A stretch of DNA of 64,000 nucleotides, taken from assembly GCA_928212115.1 (NCBI GenBank), contig CAKMRJ010005745.1, positions 77,102,499-77,166,498 on the forward strand, read 5' to 3'. Positions within the stretch are counted from its first letter, which is position 1. Each line of letters opens with the position of its first letter. Under the pieces are notes generated by a model. That model saw only the letters and a program-made list of their open reading frames with translations. It was not told the origin of the DNA and did no database searches. This stretch comes from Lactuca virosa (lineage: Eukaryota > Streptophyta > Magnoliopsida > Asterales > Asteraceae). Positions 48,401 to 60,060 of this stretch are shown one piece after another. The position numbers were made by a program, and so were the translations under genes.

Positions 48401-49420
48401 CCACCCCAGCTCCCACGCCTTGCGCTGGAAAAGAGTACCGGACTATTTTTTTTGGGCCAAAACATATGTACTGTTAATTATTTGACTAAGATGATGCCCC
48501 ATATTTTTTGCTGCCCTGGGCCTTAGCCCATCTCGCCCATGTATGGGGTCGGGCCTGATTACGTGCTATGTGTGCATATTATCTGTATACTTGCTATCTA
48601 TGTTGGATGAATGATTTTATACATGTTTTAAATGATTTAAATTGTATATGTATTTTATATCTACAAAATGTGTTGGGTAAAACATGAGTAGATGTAATAG
48701 TTGTTGTGTGATAAAATATAATAATGAGAGGCCTCGATGATGTTGTTGTTGATTCTGTCATCTAGCGGAGTATGGATGACGACCACGGACTATTCTAGAC
48801 AGTCCAGTGGAACGCTAGCAGGCTCGCAACCTGTAGGTGTTTGTGAACGATGTGTTCACCGGTGTACTCCATCCCCCTCATGGTTGCCTTAAGGACATTT
48901 ATTGCTAAGGAATACCCTTAGCAGTAGTGTCCATCCCGATGATGATCCTTAGGCTAGGTCCCTTATGATAGGTGTTTAGGGACATAAAGTGAGGATAACG
49001 GGAACGGGTAATCGGGTTATTGTTGGTTGATGAAATTAAATAACTTATTTGTTGTGGGTTGAAAACCCTATGTGCTCACCAGGCTCCCAAGCTTGACCCA
49101 CTCAGTTTCATGTATTACAGGTAGTGGCGCTCGAGCATAGATGTGATGTTTTGGATGAGGGATTACGGATATAGGCATGTAGATATGAAATAATGTAGTA
49201 AGGCTTATATTGTACTGTTTATGCTTTTGATATGTATCGAACATGACATCCCGAGTCTTTTTAATGAAATACATTTCTACGAAAATTCTTTCATAAATCT
49301 TTATCATATTTTTGTTTTGGGAACAAATTCCGCAACACTTTTATGTAAAATGTTACTCTGGTTTTCAAACAAGCATAAACAAAATCGGTCTTTTCTGGCC
49401 GTGAAAATGGGGATGTCACA
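45422..49420 (+). mobile_element. Solo LTR with nested hAT element, target duplication atttt
   Basis: It begins tgtaacgccc and ends gatgtcaca, flanked by identical 5-bp atttt (45417-45421 and 49421-49425). The TATA-like cctataaataaagg at 46204-46217 gives plus orientation. Removing the hAT insertion and its duplication (1651 bp) leaves an LTR of about 2348 bp. No internal domain survives. TTCACGAC-type palindromes (46158-46190) lie just upstream of the TATA box. Confidence 0.88.
46915..48557. mobile_element. Non-autonomous hAT element (1643 bp), target duplication attacgtg
   Basis: The left end cagggccggtccatag and the right end ggggtcgggcctg are imperfect inverted repeats. Perfect 8-bp attacgtg copies flank it (46907-46914 and 48558-48565). 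Subterminal ccctgggc occurs near both ends. The CAGGGCCGG start is the one used by hAT elements of the TTF/MYM-zinc-finger type, the same lineage as the pseudogene at 11228-13890. It has no transposase ORF; the frames at 48028-48526 are unsupported. Confidence 0.88.
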
Positions 49421-49425
49421 ATTTT

Positions 49426-50196
49426 GATGTGTGTCTTTGGTGTATGTCAGTAGGAATGCTCTAGATTTGCCCTATAGTTTTTAGCATTTATCTATTATGT
49501 GTGATTGGCTTAGTCGGGTAAGCTTTTACTTATGAGTTGGTATACATGAGTTGACATCCCTAGAGTTTTTAATTATAAACATTTAAAAAAACATATGCTT
49601 TAAAATTTGGGAATTGTCGATTTTAAATAAGCGATTTGTTTAAATTTGATTTTAAATGATTTTGAAAATAACTAAAAAAATGATGAATGTCATAATATAA
49701 GGGAGTGTCCATTTGAGTTTTTTTTTTAAATAGAGATCTTGAGATTTTTTTATTCATATATGATCACTCGACAACCATATATGGATAATCTAAAGGAAAT
49801 AGACATATTTGAATAATAATATATAATTTAATCAAAACATGATAGAGATATAAATATATATAAATCATATATGATTACTCTTTTTCTTTTGTGATTATCG
49901 AGTAATTGACTATAGATGGCCTTTTGTATCTCTTTTTTTTTTCTTCAGAAAACCCCATTACTGAAGACCCCAATTTGATTGTTATTTATATGCGACTAAA
50001 AATCTAGAGTTAATTGCTATTTTAGGTGGCGGTGTATTTAGGTTTGGAGCCCGTCATGGCATTCATCTGGGCCTGATTTTGTCTCATCTCGTCCTGATTT
50101 CCAAATTCAGCTAGTAGGCTACAATTTGAAGAGGTTGTGGTCCATGGTTTTGTCATACTTCCAACACCTCCTCATATAAAGCTCCTTTTACCAAGG
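49426..50196. other. Unassigned intergenic sequence
   Basis: AT-rich, with no recognised gene or element between two LTRs. Confidence 0.4.
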
Positions 50197-51547
50197 TGTA
50201 ACACCTCAGATTTTAAACCAAATTTTTCATTTTTAAATTACCAAAATAATGTTCATAAACCAAGTCATCAGAAACATAAGTGTCATATACAAATCATCAT
50301 CACAAAATATCAGAGTATCACATACTGCCCTGGTAACAAATCTTCCAGCGAGTGTGTACAATCAGACCTTCGCCTTCTCGTGATCCTCACAAGTACCTAA
50401 AACATATATATCAACAACCGTAAGCACGAAGCTTAGTGAGTTCCCCAATATACCACATACAGCACAACATAAATAAACAACTATGGGTTATCAGCAACCC
50501 TGGGGACTATCGGCAGTCCCAGTGGGGAACAACACACCCTATGGGTTATCATCAACCCTGGAGACTACCTGCAGTCTCAGTCACACATAAACAACATAAT
50601 ACATAATAACAATTAGACCCAGTTGGTCATCACAAATACAATTATTCTATCACACATGTAAGAATAAATGAGGAGACTCACCTGATACTGATGACGAATA
50701 AATCTCACACCCGAACTGCCGGAACTAGACTCTGCCTAATAACACAATAATTAACCCTAATTAATAATTAACATCCATAACTCAACTCGCAAGTCCAAAT
50801 CACACAATTAAGACCCATAAGGGAAAAAAGACCATTTTGCCCCTCCCATTGTCCAAAACCCTAGATCTTGAAGTCAGCAAGATTCAACTGCTCAGCACAT
50901 ACGTTGGACGTACTCTCCTCCTACGCGGAGCGTACTCGAAAATCAGGCGGGATCGGGGTCACACCTGGCTACGTTGGGCGTAGCCATTAATACGCAGGGC
51001 GTACACCGTCTGACCCCAAATATCACGCCAAAATGGTATTAATCGTTAAGACATGCATCCATACTCATATTTGACCTTCTTAGAACGTCTTAACCCATAA
51101 AGACACCAATTTTAAGCCTTTGCATGGCTAGAAAGGACCCAATACACAAAACTCTAACTTCCATCACACTCTAAGTCACTTAACTAATGCATGGGCCAAA
51201 GGAAATGATCAAGCAACCATTTTTATGAATCTACAATACCTATTATGCATGAAAGGACAACTAATATGCTTTAGAGTGCTCCATACTCACAAAGGTCCAA
51301 GCTTCGGGACAAAAAGCTCATAAAAACTCATTTATGGAGATCTAAAAGGAAACATATCAAGGTATAAACTTTAAACCTTCAAAAGATGCACAAGGTGAAC
51401 TAGTTTCTGGATCTACCAGCTTACAAGCAACACCTCCTTCTTCAATAGCCTTATTCTTCAACAAGTGAGCACCAAAATCACTAATAAGCTCAAAACTCTC
51501 ACACACAAAGCTTAGACTCAAGATTAGGGTTTTGAGGGAAGGGTGGC
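50197..51547 (-). mobile_element. Gypsy-type LTR, minus strand, cut by the next element
   Basis: It starts tgtaacacctcag at 50197. The block gcttagtgagttcccc (50430) is the reverse complement of ggggaaactcactaag-type blocks in the plus-strand LTRs, so it reads on the minus strand. TACG...CGTA palindromes lie at 50900-51010. The right end is missing because another LTR begins at 51548 (tgaaacgtccc), so this LTR is the host of a nested insertion. The ORFs in it are not genes. Confidence 0.7.
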
Positions 51548-51657
51548 TGAAACGTCCCAAAATTAAGACAAAAAATTCCCGTTCTTAAATTAATAAAACT
51601 ATTATCCAAAACATCATCGTAAAACCAAGGTGGAACAAAGTGTATCAAATACATCAT

Positions 51658-53034
51658 TGTTTGGTGGTCAAACCAACAAATAATGGGATAAAATAATAAC
51701 AATAAAATGCAAATCACTGCTACTACTTACACTAAAGATAGTATAGAGTAAGCAGGGTCGGTCCACAAGAATACGAGACTTTTTATTTAGCCATATTTTC
51801 ACACATCATACAATTAATGTTTAAGTGGGGGATTATGTTTCAATTTAAATTAAACTTCATAAACAAACGAGATTAATGATAAAATTCAATAAAATAAATA
51901 CATTTCCGATTCTGATTCCTATACATGTGTTGTGTTGTAAAATGTAAAATGATTGTGATTCATGTTCAATCTAGGTTGGTAATTTAGATATTAATAAACT
52001 CTAATATCCAAGTTGACAAAAGTGTTTTATTCAAAACATGTTCTTCAAATAAAACTTCATTTACTTGATCCAATTCAAATAAGCCATTGCATTAAATCAT
52101 TAAATGACATTAAGTTCTTGCAACAATTACCAACAATGTCCAATATTCCTCATAAGTTCGGGAATATGAACATCTAATATTTGATTACACTAATTTTGAT
52201 CTATTTACAACCAACCAAGTGCATGTTACTAATATCAAATCATAAAACATATACGAATTTGACAATTTGATTAACTAGACTGATAAGAACCCTAATTTAT
52301 TGATCAAGTGAAAAAGAGAACCAATCAAACACATAATTAAGATCAAATCAAAGATTACTAGATGATAAATATAAAGTTCGGTGCAAATTACAACCTAACA
52401 ACAAACACTTAAGAATCCAAAATCAGAAATGATAAAGAAATCAGCCACACATGTCTAAGTTAAACTACAAATTCAACAAGTTTGATCTTCAAATTAACTT
52501 ACAAAATGCAAATTAAAGTGTTTCTAAATGATCTTATTCAAGCTACCAACTAAAATCTTCTTCTAAGAGTCGTCCTTGATGTTTTGGAATGAATATGAGC
52601 CTGTCTGATGGTTTAAAGTCTCGAAATTCGATCATAAAATAAAACTGTCCTGGAAGTTATACGACAAACACGGCCCCGTGTCAAATTGTGAAGAAATGAC
52701 ACGACCCTGTGTCATTCAAAAAGTTGGGAGTTTTCTCATTCGCAGCCACTTGTCGTTGATAAACCAATTGACACGACCCGTGTCAACTCTTTTGTGACAA
52801 ATTCTTGTTTTCTTCAATTTTGCTCCGAAAAATCCGCATCTTTGCTTCCGGTCCTTTTTCACCATCCCGATTCATCTCCAACCTCCAGAACCACCTGAAA
52901 TGGCATAAAAAGTGTGGAAATAAAGTGTGCCAAATTTTGTCCCAAAAACAAGTAAAATGCATGGATTATTACTAAATTGAAATGCAAAAGAGTGAATTAA
53001 ACATGCTTCAATAGTGCATGAAATGCACTTGACA
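51658..53034. mobile_element. Nested 1377-bp LTR-like element, target duplication atcat
   Basis: It begins tgtttggtgg and ends gcacttgaca (TG...CA), flanked by perfect 5-bp atcat (51653-51657 and 53035-53039). The flanks join into a continuous LTR sequence when it is removed. No coding remnant was seen, so it is a solo LTR or a very small non-autonomous element. GACACG...CGTGTC palindromes lie at 52670-52790. Confidence 0.75.
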
Positions 53035-53233
53035 ATCATAAAATATCAGAGTAATCATAAATGCGAGATGAGGAGGTGTGTGCATTGCAATCATCTTGGA
53101 TCTTCCCATTCGAACCATAAGTACCTGAAAACATAAACTGAAAATAGTAAGCATAAAGCTTAGCGAGTTCCCCAAAACACCGCATACCATACATTATAAA
53201 CACATAATGGGCCCCTCTCGGCATCGAGCCCCG

Positions 53234-53234
<1 letters not shown>

Positions 53235-53314
<80 letters not shown>
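53235..53314. repeat. (AT)n microsatellite, 80 bp
   Basis: An uninterrupted AT run inside the LTR; it creates the YIYI-repeat reading frames on both strands, which are not genes. Confidence 0.97.
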
Positions 53315-53315
<1 letters not shown>

Positions 53316-55085
53316 CAGATAAACACATAACACATGCAATAATCACAAATATAAATAACATACAGAATGGTCATCAGGCCCTGCGTGGTAAGAATACAAG
53401 CACATAACACATGTAAGAGTCACGCAGACATCTAGCATCCTAACATAACAAACCATGGGCCGACATTGGTGCATTTGACCCACTAGACACAGTGAGAAAA
53501 CTCACATCTAGCTACTGAACCACTCAATGAATCTCTGTCTGTTGGTCCGGAAAATCCCCGCGCTATCAACATCAAATAGTATCCAATTATTAATTGGATT
53601 TCGACCGATAACCAAAAATCTAAACTACTTAGCCCATAACTAGGGTAAAGGACAATTTTACCCTTTATCTAACTTGACCCAAAGCTAAGGCCCAACTCAA
53701 CTACTCACAAGACCCAAATCCAAAGTGGCAACCTAAGGCCCAATATATGGCCCAATCTTCCAAAGTGGGCGCAAAACCCATCATGGGCCTAAATCCAAGG
53801 AAGCCCAACATACTAGTCCAGAGTCCAAAACAAAAGTCTAATGGCCCAACAAGGCTCACACTTACAAACCCAAACTGTGGCCCAACATCGAGGATCACCA
53901 AGCCTAAAAGCCCACCTGTTGAGTACGCGGGGCGTACTCAGCTCGTGCGTTTAGCATACTCCACCCGGGGCCAGTACGCGCAGGGTACCAGCTGGGTACG
54001 CCCACTATACTCCCCAAATTTCCAACTTCCTCCATTAAGCACTTAATCAGCTGAGACATCAAGCCAAACTCCCAGATCTGGTCCTAAAAGGTGACTTATC
54101 ACATAAAGTTGGCAACTTTACACTCATGCGTAGCTTAATGGGACTCAAAGCTCAAAAAGAGCTTAATAAAGATCTTAATACTTGCATGAACCAAAAACAT
54201 CCATAAAGTTTGCATTTTTATGAACACAAGGTCTAAATGGAGCTAAGATCTAACATCCATTGCTTCTGGAGTAGATCAAAAGCTCATATTTACTTCAAAA
54301 GACTCAAAAATGCCCAAGAAACACCACAAAGCAGATCTAAAACAAATGATCATCAAGGTGAGAGCTTTTTACCTCAAAAAGCATGCAAATGAGAAGGTGA
54401 TCCTATATCTACAAGCTCAAGATACTCATCCAAGTGTTCCTCTTCTTCTTTACCACAGAAAACCAACAAATCACTTTTCAAGCTCAAATTTCACCAAAAG
54501 CTCTCAGGGTTTTCGTTTTCAGAGTAAAGGGAGATGGAGACTGGTCAATAAAGGTCTAAGAAGGAGTTTAAGTTGTTTAAATAGGGTGCAAACCCTGAAA
54601 ATTAGGGTTTGCCCATGCACTACGTATTCCATTTGTACTCCACGTACCATCTGCGTACGTGGGTGGAATTCGCGATCATGAAATGGGCTAGTACGTTAAG
54701 CGTACTCATAAAGTACTCCATGCGTACCAGCCAAGGACCAAAATTTTAACAAATTTCATAAAGCGCTAAAAGAGAAACTTACCAAAACTTGAATGTTACA
54801 ATGGCTGATAAGGAATGTCCAAGAGGGACATACGGCGGATTAAATAGGGAGCAAACCCTTCGAATTAGGGTTTAAAGGTTGAGCTGGTACACTCGGCGTA
54901 CCACATGTATGACCAGCGTACTAGCATGGCTTCCGTGATCCGGGTTCTCATAAGTACGCTGAGCGTACCTCACGTACGCCCAACGTCTGGGCTGAATTGC
55001 GATTCTTTAAACAGCGAGGTACCAAATGCAAACTTGGATTAGATCAAGGGCTAAAAATGAAAGTACATGATAATCGAATGTTACA

Positions 55086-58000
55086 ATTCTACCTCGCTAG
55101 AATCAGACTTCGCCCTTGAATTCGTCCTCGGGAAACAGATCAGGATAGTGTGTCACACCCCCGAACCAAGGATGGCGGAAACATCCGGCGGTGGAGGACT
55201 TCATGTATAGTATCACAACAACGAGTATAATAGTGCTCATAGTAAATACAACCATCATAAATACAATTGAAAAAAGTTACACCATAGTATGAGTTTACAT
55301 GTTTCAAAATCAATTACATTATGATGACAAAAATGTATAAATTGACGTCTTGCGTCCCATCCTCAAAAGCAGTTGGTTACGTGTTTCACTGGTTTCCTGA
55401 GAATACAAGTAGTTTTGAAAGAGTGTCAACAATTAAGTTGGTGAGTTCATAAGCTTTTGGATGAAATGTTAGAAAAACCTTTGTTTGTAAATGTAAATGA
55501 ATACTCAAGAAAATCCAATATTTTCCTTATACAAAGTCGTGTAGTCTTAAATCCCAAGACTGAGAGTATGCAATTTTAGATAGATAAAACCCCTTTTAGT
55601 AAAGTAGCATTTTCCCGTAAACTTGAAATGTTGTTAACTCCCTATGTGAGTCGTTATAACCATACTATAACTAGAATGAACCTGCTACAACGTTTTTCAA
55701 ACGTCAAGATCCTATGACTTTTGTCACCCGTAGACCTGCAGGTCCAGCTGTAGCTAGCAGCAAGGTGTGGGGTGTCAATCCCAATATAGATCTATACACA
55801 ATTATCACGCTCTCCCTACAAGAGATTCTGGTTATAACTTACAGGAATTTTTAACCCGTACTCTAAGAGTACAATTGAAGAATTGTCTCACAACTTACGT
55901 TAACGAGTTTACGTGTAGTGTTCGAGTAAAAACCATTTTTCTGTGGTGGAAGTGAAATCTCCCTTAGTGTTCTAAATTAGTGATGTGAATTTCATAAACT
56001 ATACTTATTATAGTTTATCATTTAGTAATTGAAAATCCGTTTGTATTATGGTAAGACCCTTCATGCGTAGTAATAGTTTAACCAATGCATAACTATACTT
56101 ATTATATTTCATCTTGCATTATTCGTAATTACAAAGGACTCTTATACTTCATAAAGTATTTCCTGTTATATAAATATATCACAACAGAAAAACACATGCA
56201 AAATATGAAGTCATCAAAGATTACACTTTGCTCAACATGTTACAAAGTGTTACGAAAATTGTAAGTTGTTAACTTGTTTTTAACTTTTCTACACTGTTTT
56301 AGAAAAATCATAGAAAAATCATACGAAGTCAAAAACCGAATCCGTAAACTCTAAGAGTTTAGAAAACTTGTCTAGTTTGTTCATAAATTTTATTATGATT
56401 TTTAGAAGTCTCTAACTTGTGTGAAAATGTTCATATTCACAGACTGGTCCGAATTCATTTCTAAAATGATAGACAGTTTTGTAAAAATCACCATAAATTG
56501 TAGAAAATTTGTATGGAGATGTGAAAGTAGTCATTTTAAAGGTATGAACCTGAACTATTTGCATATTACACATTTTTGAAATATATTAAGTTTAAGATGG
56601 TAAAAACAGTCCGTGAATGGAACTAAACTTTCCTGTTGAAAGCTGATGTTTGAGTTTAGTTAAGTTTTTGGTATTTTAACTTGTATTCTCCCCCTAAAAC
56701 TTGAAGAAAAACATGAAAGTGTGGGGTTATGAACTCACCTTGAGTGATCTCTTTGGATGGATGATGAAGAGAAGAAGTTTCCAAGTCAAGAACACTTGGG
56801 AGTTGCTTGAAGATTTGAAGATTCTATGAACAAATATGATGATATTTGTGTAAAGATTCCATGATTTGGGTGAAAGAGTGTAAGATAATCAAGTGAAAGA
56901 TGAAATTACTTACCCAAAAGTGAAGGATAATGCTCAAGAACAACCTTGAATTTCGAGTTTAGTGTGAGTGAGTGAGAGAGAGAAATGGGTTTGCTCTTTG
57001 GTGAAGGAGTGAATAATGTGGGAGTAGAGATGAAGATCTTCAGCCCTTGAATCAAGATCCTTTGCTGGAGAAAGAGAGTGAAAGGACAAATAGTTAACTA
57101 TGTAGGGAGGAATAGTGACTGAGGATGGTCATAAAGTGGTATGGGAGGTAGCTTGTGTCATAGACTTATAGAAAAGTCAACACTCCACCTCAAAATCTAA
57201 TCCACTAGATATTATTTTTAGACAAAGATTTCCCTTAATATGTGTTTAAATTATGAATATATAGGGTCACTTATGCCAAAATACGATTTTGGGTGAAAAT
57301 CCCGCGTTAAAATAACCAAAAACGGGCTTAAAACGTGAAAATAGTCGAAAACCGGGAAAAAGGAGCGAATCTGCGAAGATTCGGGGTCAGGAGGCGAAGT
57401 TCGGTGCTTGGAGCTTAGAACCAAAGGTAGGTTCGGTCTATGGACTAGAACCGAAGGTAGGTTCGGTCCTAAAGACTTGCACACGAACTTGGTCAAGGAG
57501 GGAACCGAAAGCAGGATGGAACCGAGAGTTGAGGGTTCGGTCCAATAAGGCTAGTTTCGGTCCTTTAAGCAACTTCGGTCCCCTGCAGCTTCGGTCCTAG
57601 AGGCAGGTTTGGTTCTAATGCAGGTTTCGGTCCTTATAGCAGGTTTCGGTTCTAAGAGTGGTTTCGGGTCTAGGAGGCTTCGGTTCTTTAAGGGAGGTTC
57701 GACTCTATTAGGGTTTCGGTCCTTAAAGCTAGTTTCGGTTCTTTATGGCTGACTTTTGAGAAATCTTCCTGTTTCGAGTGGTTTTTGACTAATTTATGGG
57801 TCGGGATGCCCCGAACGATCATAAAAAGTTGAAAGAGGTTTAGAGTGAGATTAGGGTGAGATTTGGGAGAGATTTGAGGGAGAGAGAGATTGATAAAGGG
57901 AGATTGAGAGAGACTTCGTTTATGACCTTTTTGGATGATCAGCTTCGCAACGTAAGGTTTGTAAACCCCGTTAAGCCTTGTTATGAATGTTATACGCCCC

Positions 58001-58312
58001 CAAGGGGTACGGAATAATGTTTTACCAAGTAGTTTCATCACTTACCCTGATTAGGGTTCAAGAATTCTGAACCTAGGAATTTTCTACGTGATAACTTCTT
58101 ATTAAAATAGCGAGTTGAACAGTAGTAACATAATGTAAACCCTAATATACAAGGTTAATTGAGTTGACCGGTTTGACTTGTTGACTTTATTTGACTTCGA
58201 CTTGACCAGAAATTGACGGTTGTCACATAGTGCTCGTGCATCTCAGACTCAGGCTCCCACATCCACTGCGAGCCTTTTCGGTGTAGCCACTGAACTTTGA
58301 CCAAGTTCACTC
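55086..58312 (-). pseudogene. Gypsy integrase C-terminus remnant, split by a solo LTR
   Basis: On the minus strand 58312-58228 reads VNLVKVQWLHRKGSQWMWEP ESEMHEHY and continues, after the solo LTR, at 55150-55086 as PDLFPEDEFKGEV. This is the conserved tail of plant gypsy integrase. Only about 50 codons remain. The joint is in register apart from the 5-bp duplication. Upstream sequence is cut by the LTR starting at about 58311. Confidence 0.8.
55151..58227 (-). mobile_element. Solo LTR (3077 bp), target duplication tagtg
   Basis: It starts tgtcacacccccg and ends ggttgtcaca, flanked by identical tagtg (55146-55150 and 58228-58232). Same family as the plus-strand LTR at 17276-20076. It contains a degenerate tandem array of ggtttcggtcctta-type units (57415-57740) in place of the palindromes of other families. 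No internal domain. Confidence 0.9.
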
Positions 58313-59278
58313 GTAACACTCCAAAAATCACAATAAATTAAATTTTTCAAAAAAATCAACCATTCATCAACATTGTTTACAAAATAGTCATTGTTTCAAA
58401 AGTGTTATTTCAAATCAGAGTTTTCCCCAAGACCCAAATACATAAAACAGGAAGCTGTGTACGATCACGCTTTCGCCTTCCTGCGATCCTCGGAAGTACC
58501 TGAAACTATAAACTAAAATTGTAAGCCAAAGCTTATTGAGTTCCCTCGAAGTACAACCACACAAACATATAATCAAACATATAACGGGTTCACAACCTCC
58601 TGGTTGGATTACCCCTGACCCACAACCTTTCGATTGGAATGCCCCAGTCTGTTGACTTACAACACAAAGTAGTACAGTCTCAACCCCACCATACCATATC
58701 GACATATACATAACAAATAACATATATCCACCAATAGATAACCATATAACAAGTTAACAGACTAGCAGATAAATTTACATATCACTACTGTATAGCAACA
58801 TCCTATATACCAGGATACATAACTAAATGGACCGACAAGAACAGTGAGGAACTCACCTCATAGTCTGAACGATAACTGATAAGGTCTCGGTTCTGAATCT
58901 CAGCTCTACCCGTCACCTATCCATCAAAAGTGACCAATTCTCAAACACAACCCAAAATACCCTTAGGTCAAACTTAGTCAAAATACTGGTCAAAGTCAAG
59001 AACCCTTAATGTCAAATATCCCACCTCATGTCGTAACCAGACCTTGGTCACGTCATGATAATCCATTAGGTCTGATTCCAACTCGACTCGACCCAACCTA
59101 GCAAACTCAATTAAAGAAATCACCTGAGCTGACATCACGACGTGAGCACCCACTCTCACGTCGTCAGCTCCAAGGATCTTAATAGAAAACGGGGGTTATT
59201 CAAATCTCATGTCGTGAGATCTTGTGCCTCACATCGTGAGCATTGTGTGAAGCTAAAGTCACCATTTTAAGTCCTTAT
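58313..59278 (-). mobile_element. Gypsy-type LTR fragment, minus strand, cut by Copia
   Basis: It begins cgtaacactcc (expected tgtaacact) right after the integrase tail. The block around cgctttcgccttcctgcgatcctcggaagtacctgaaa (58468-58506) matches 11632-11668 and 50368-50398, a shared LTR region. TCACGTCGTGA-type palindromes lie at 59135-59242. The rest of the LTR is cut off by the Copia LTR at 59279. Confidence 0.65.
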
Positions 59279-60047
59279 TGTTGGATTAATGTCTAAGTCC
59301 ATAACTATATTTGGTATGTACTTGACCCGACCCGGCATGGTCCATTTGGGTTGCACTTCACCGGCACAATTTATATGGATAGTCTTTTGAGAATAGTATA
59401 TTTATGATTTATATTAATATATTATAAGTTCTAATATATTAATATGGAATCATATTATTTAATTAGTATTGATCAAGAATTAATTTAGAATTAATTAAGT
59501 GATCAAAAAGGAACTAATTAAATATGGACTCTTAGATATATATATGTGTAGTGGACCAAGTTCATTTAGGTTGGGCTAAGTCTTCATGGATAGTCCATGG
59601 AGCTTTAACCCATGGATCCTATGTAAATGAAAGGTCATGGGTATTAGGGTTTAACCCTAATCCTCCACACCATATAAAGGGTCTTATGGTTCATGAAATT
59701 ATGCTAGTGGCTAGTGTGGATACACTAAAGAGGGCAATAACCGATTTCATAGTGTGAGCCAAGTATCCATATTCTCTAAAGGTTTTCCAAGGTGTTTTGG
59801 TGATTTGTGATTCCACTTGAGGCTTCCACACTATTGGGGCTAAGCTCTTAAAGCTTGAAGACATCAAGCTACATCAAAAGGTATGTCATCTAACTAGAAC
59901 TTTGTAGTATAGGTGCTTCATAATATGCTAATTAGGATGAAACCTTGGACTATTTAATATTTGCATGTATAATAGAAAAAACATAGATCCAAGGTTTATA
60001 GGGTTGCATGTACACCATAGGAGTGTTAGAATGCTCAAAACCCAACA
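59279..60047 (+). mobile_element. Copia 5' LTR (769 bp)
   Basis: The LTR starts tgttggatta and ends acccaaca (inverted TGTTGG/CCAACA), followed one base later by a primer-binding site. TATA-like ccatataaaggg lies at 59670-59681. The candidate target duplication cttat (59274-59278) cannot be checked, as the 3' LTR is outside the window. Confidence 0.88.
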
Positions 60048-60048
60048 G

Positions 60049-60060
60049 TGGTATCAGAGC
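60049..60060 (+). other. Retrotransposon primer-binding site (initiator Met tRNA)
   Basis: tggtatcagagc is complementary to the 3' end of plant initiator Met tRNA and lies one base after the LTR. Confidence 0.92.

Larger units (their letters stand above)
51548..55085 (-). mobile_element. 3' LTR of a minus-strand gypsy element, with nested insertion
   Basis: It begins tgaaacgtccc (expected tgtaacgtccc, one change) and ends cgaatgttaca at 55085, next to integrase remnants at 55086. Without the insertion 51658-53034 and its 5-bp duplication the LTR is about 2156 bp. The promoter (U3) part is duplicated: aaatagggtgcaaaccctg (about 54578) and aaatagggagcaaaccctt (about 54843) start two similar copies about 260 bp apart. 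GTACGC...GCGTAC palindromes lie on both sides of these TATA-like boxes. Confidence 0.75.

Noticed and set aside
53036..53410. ORFs with long YIYIYI runs on both strands
   Set aside because: They are translations of an (AT)n microsatellite.
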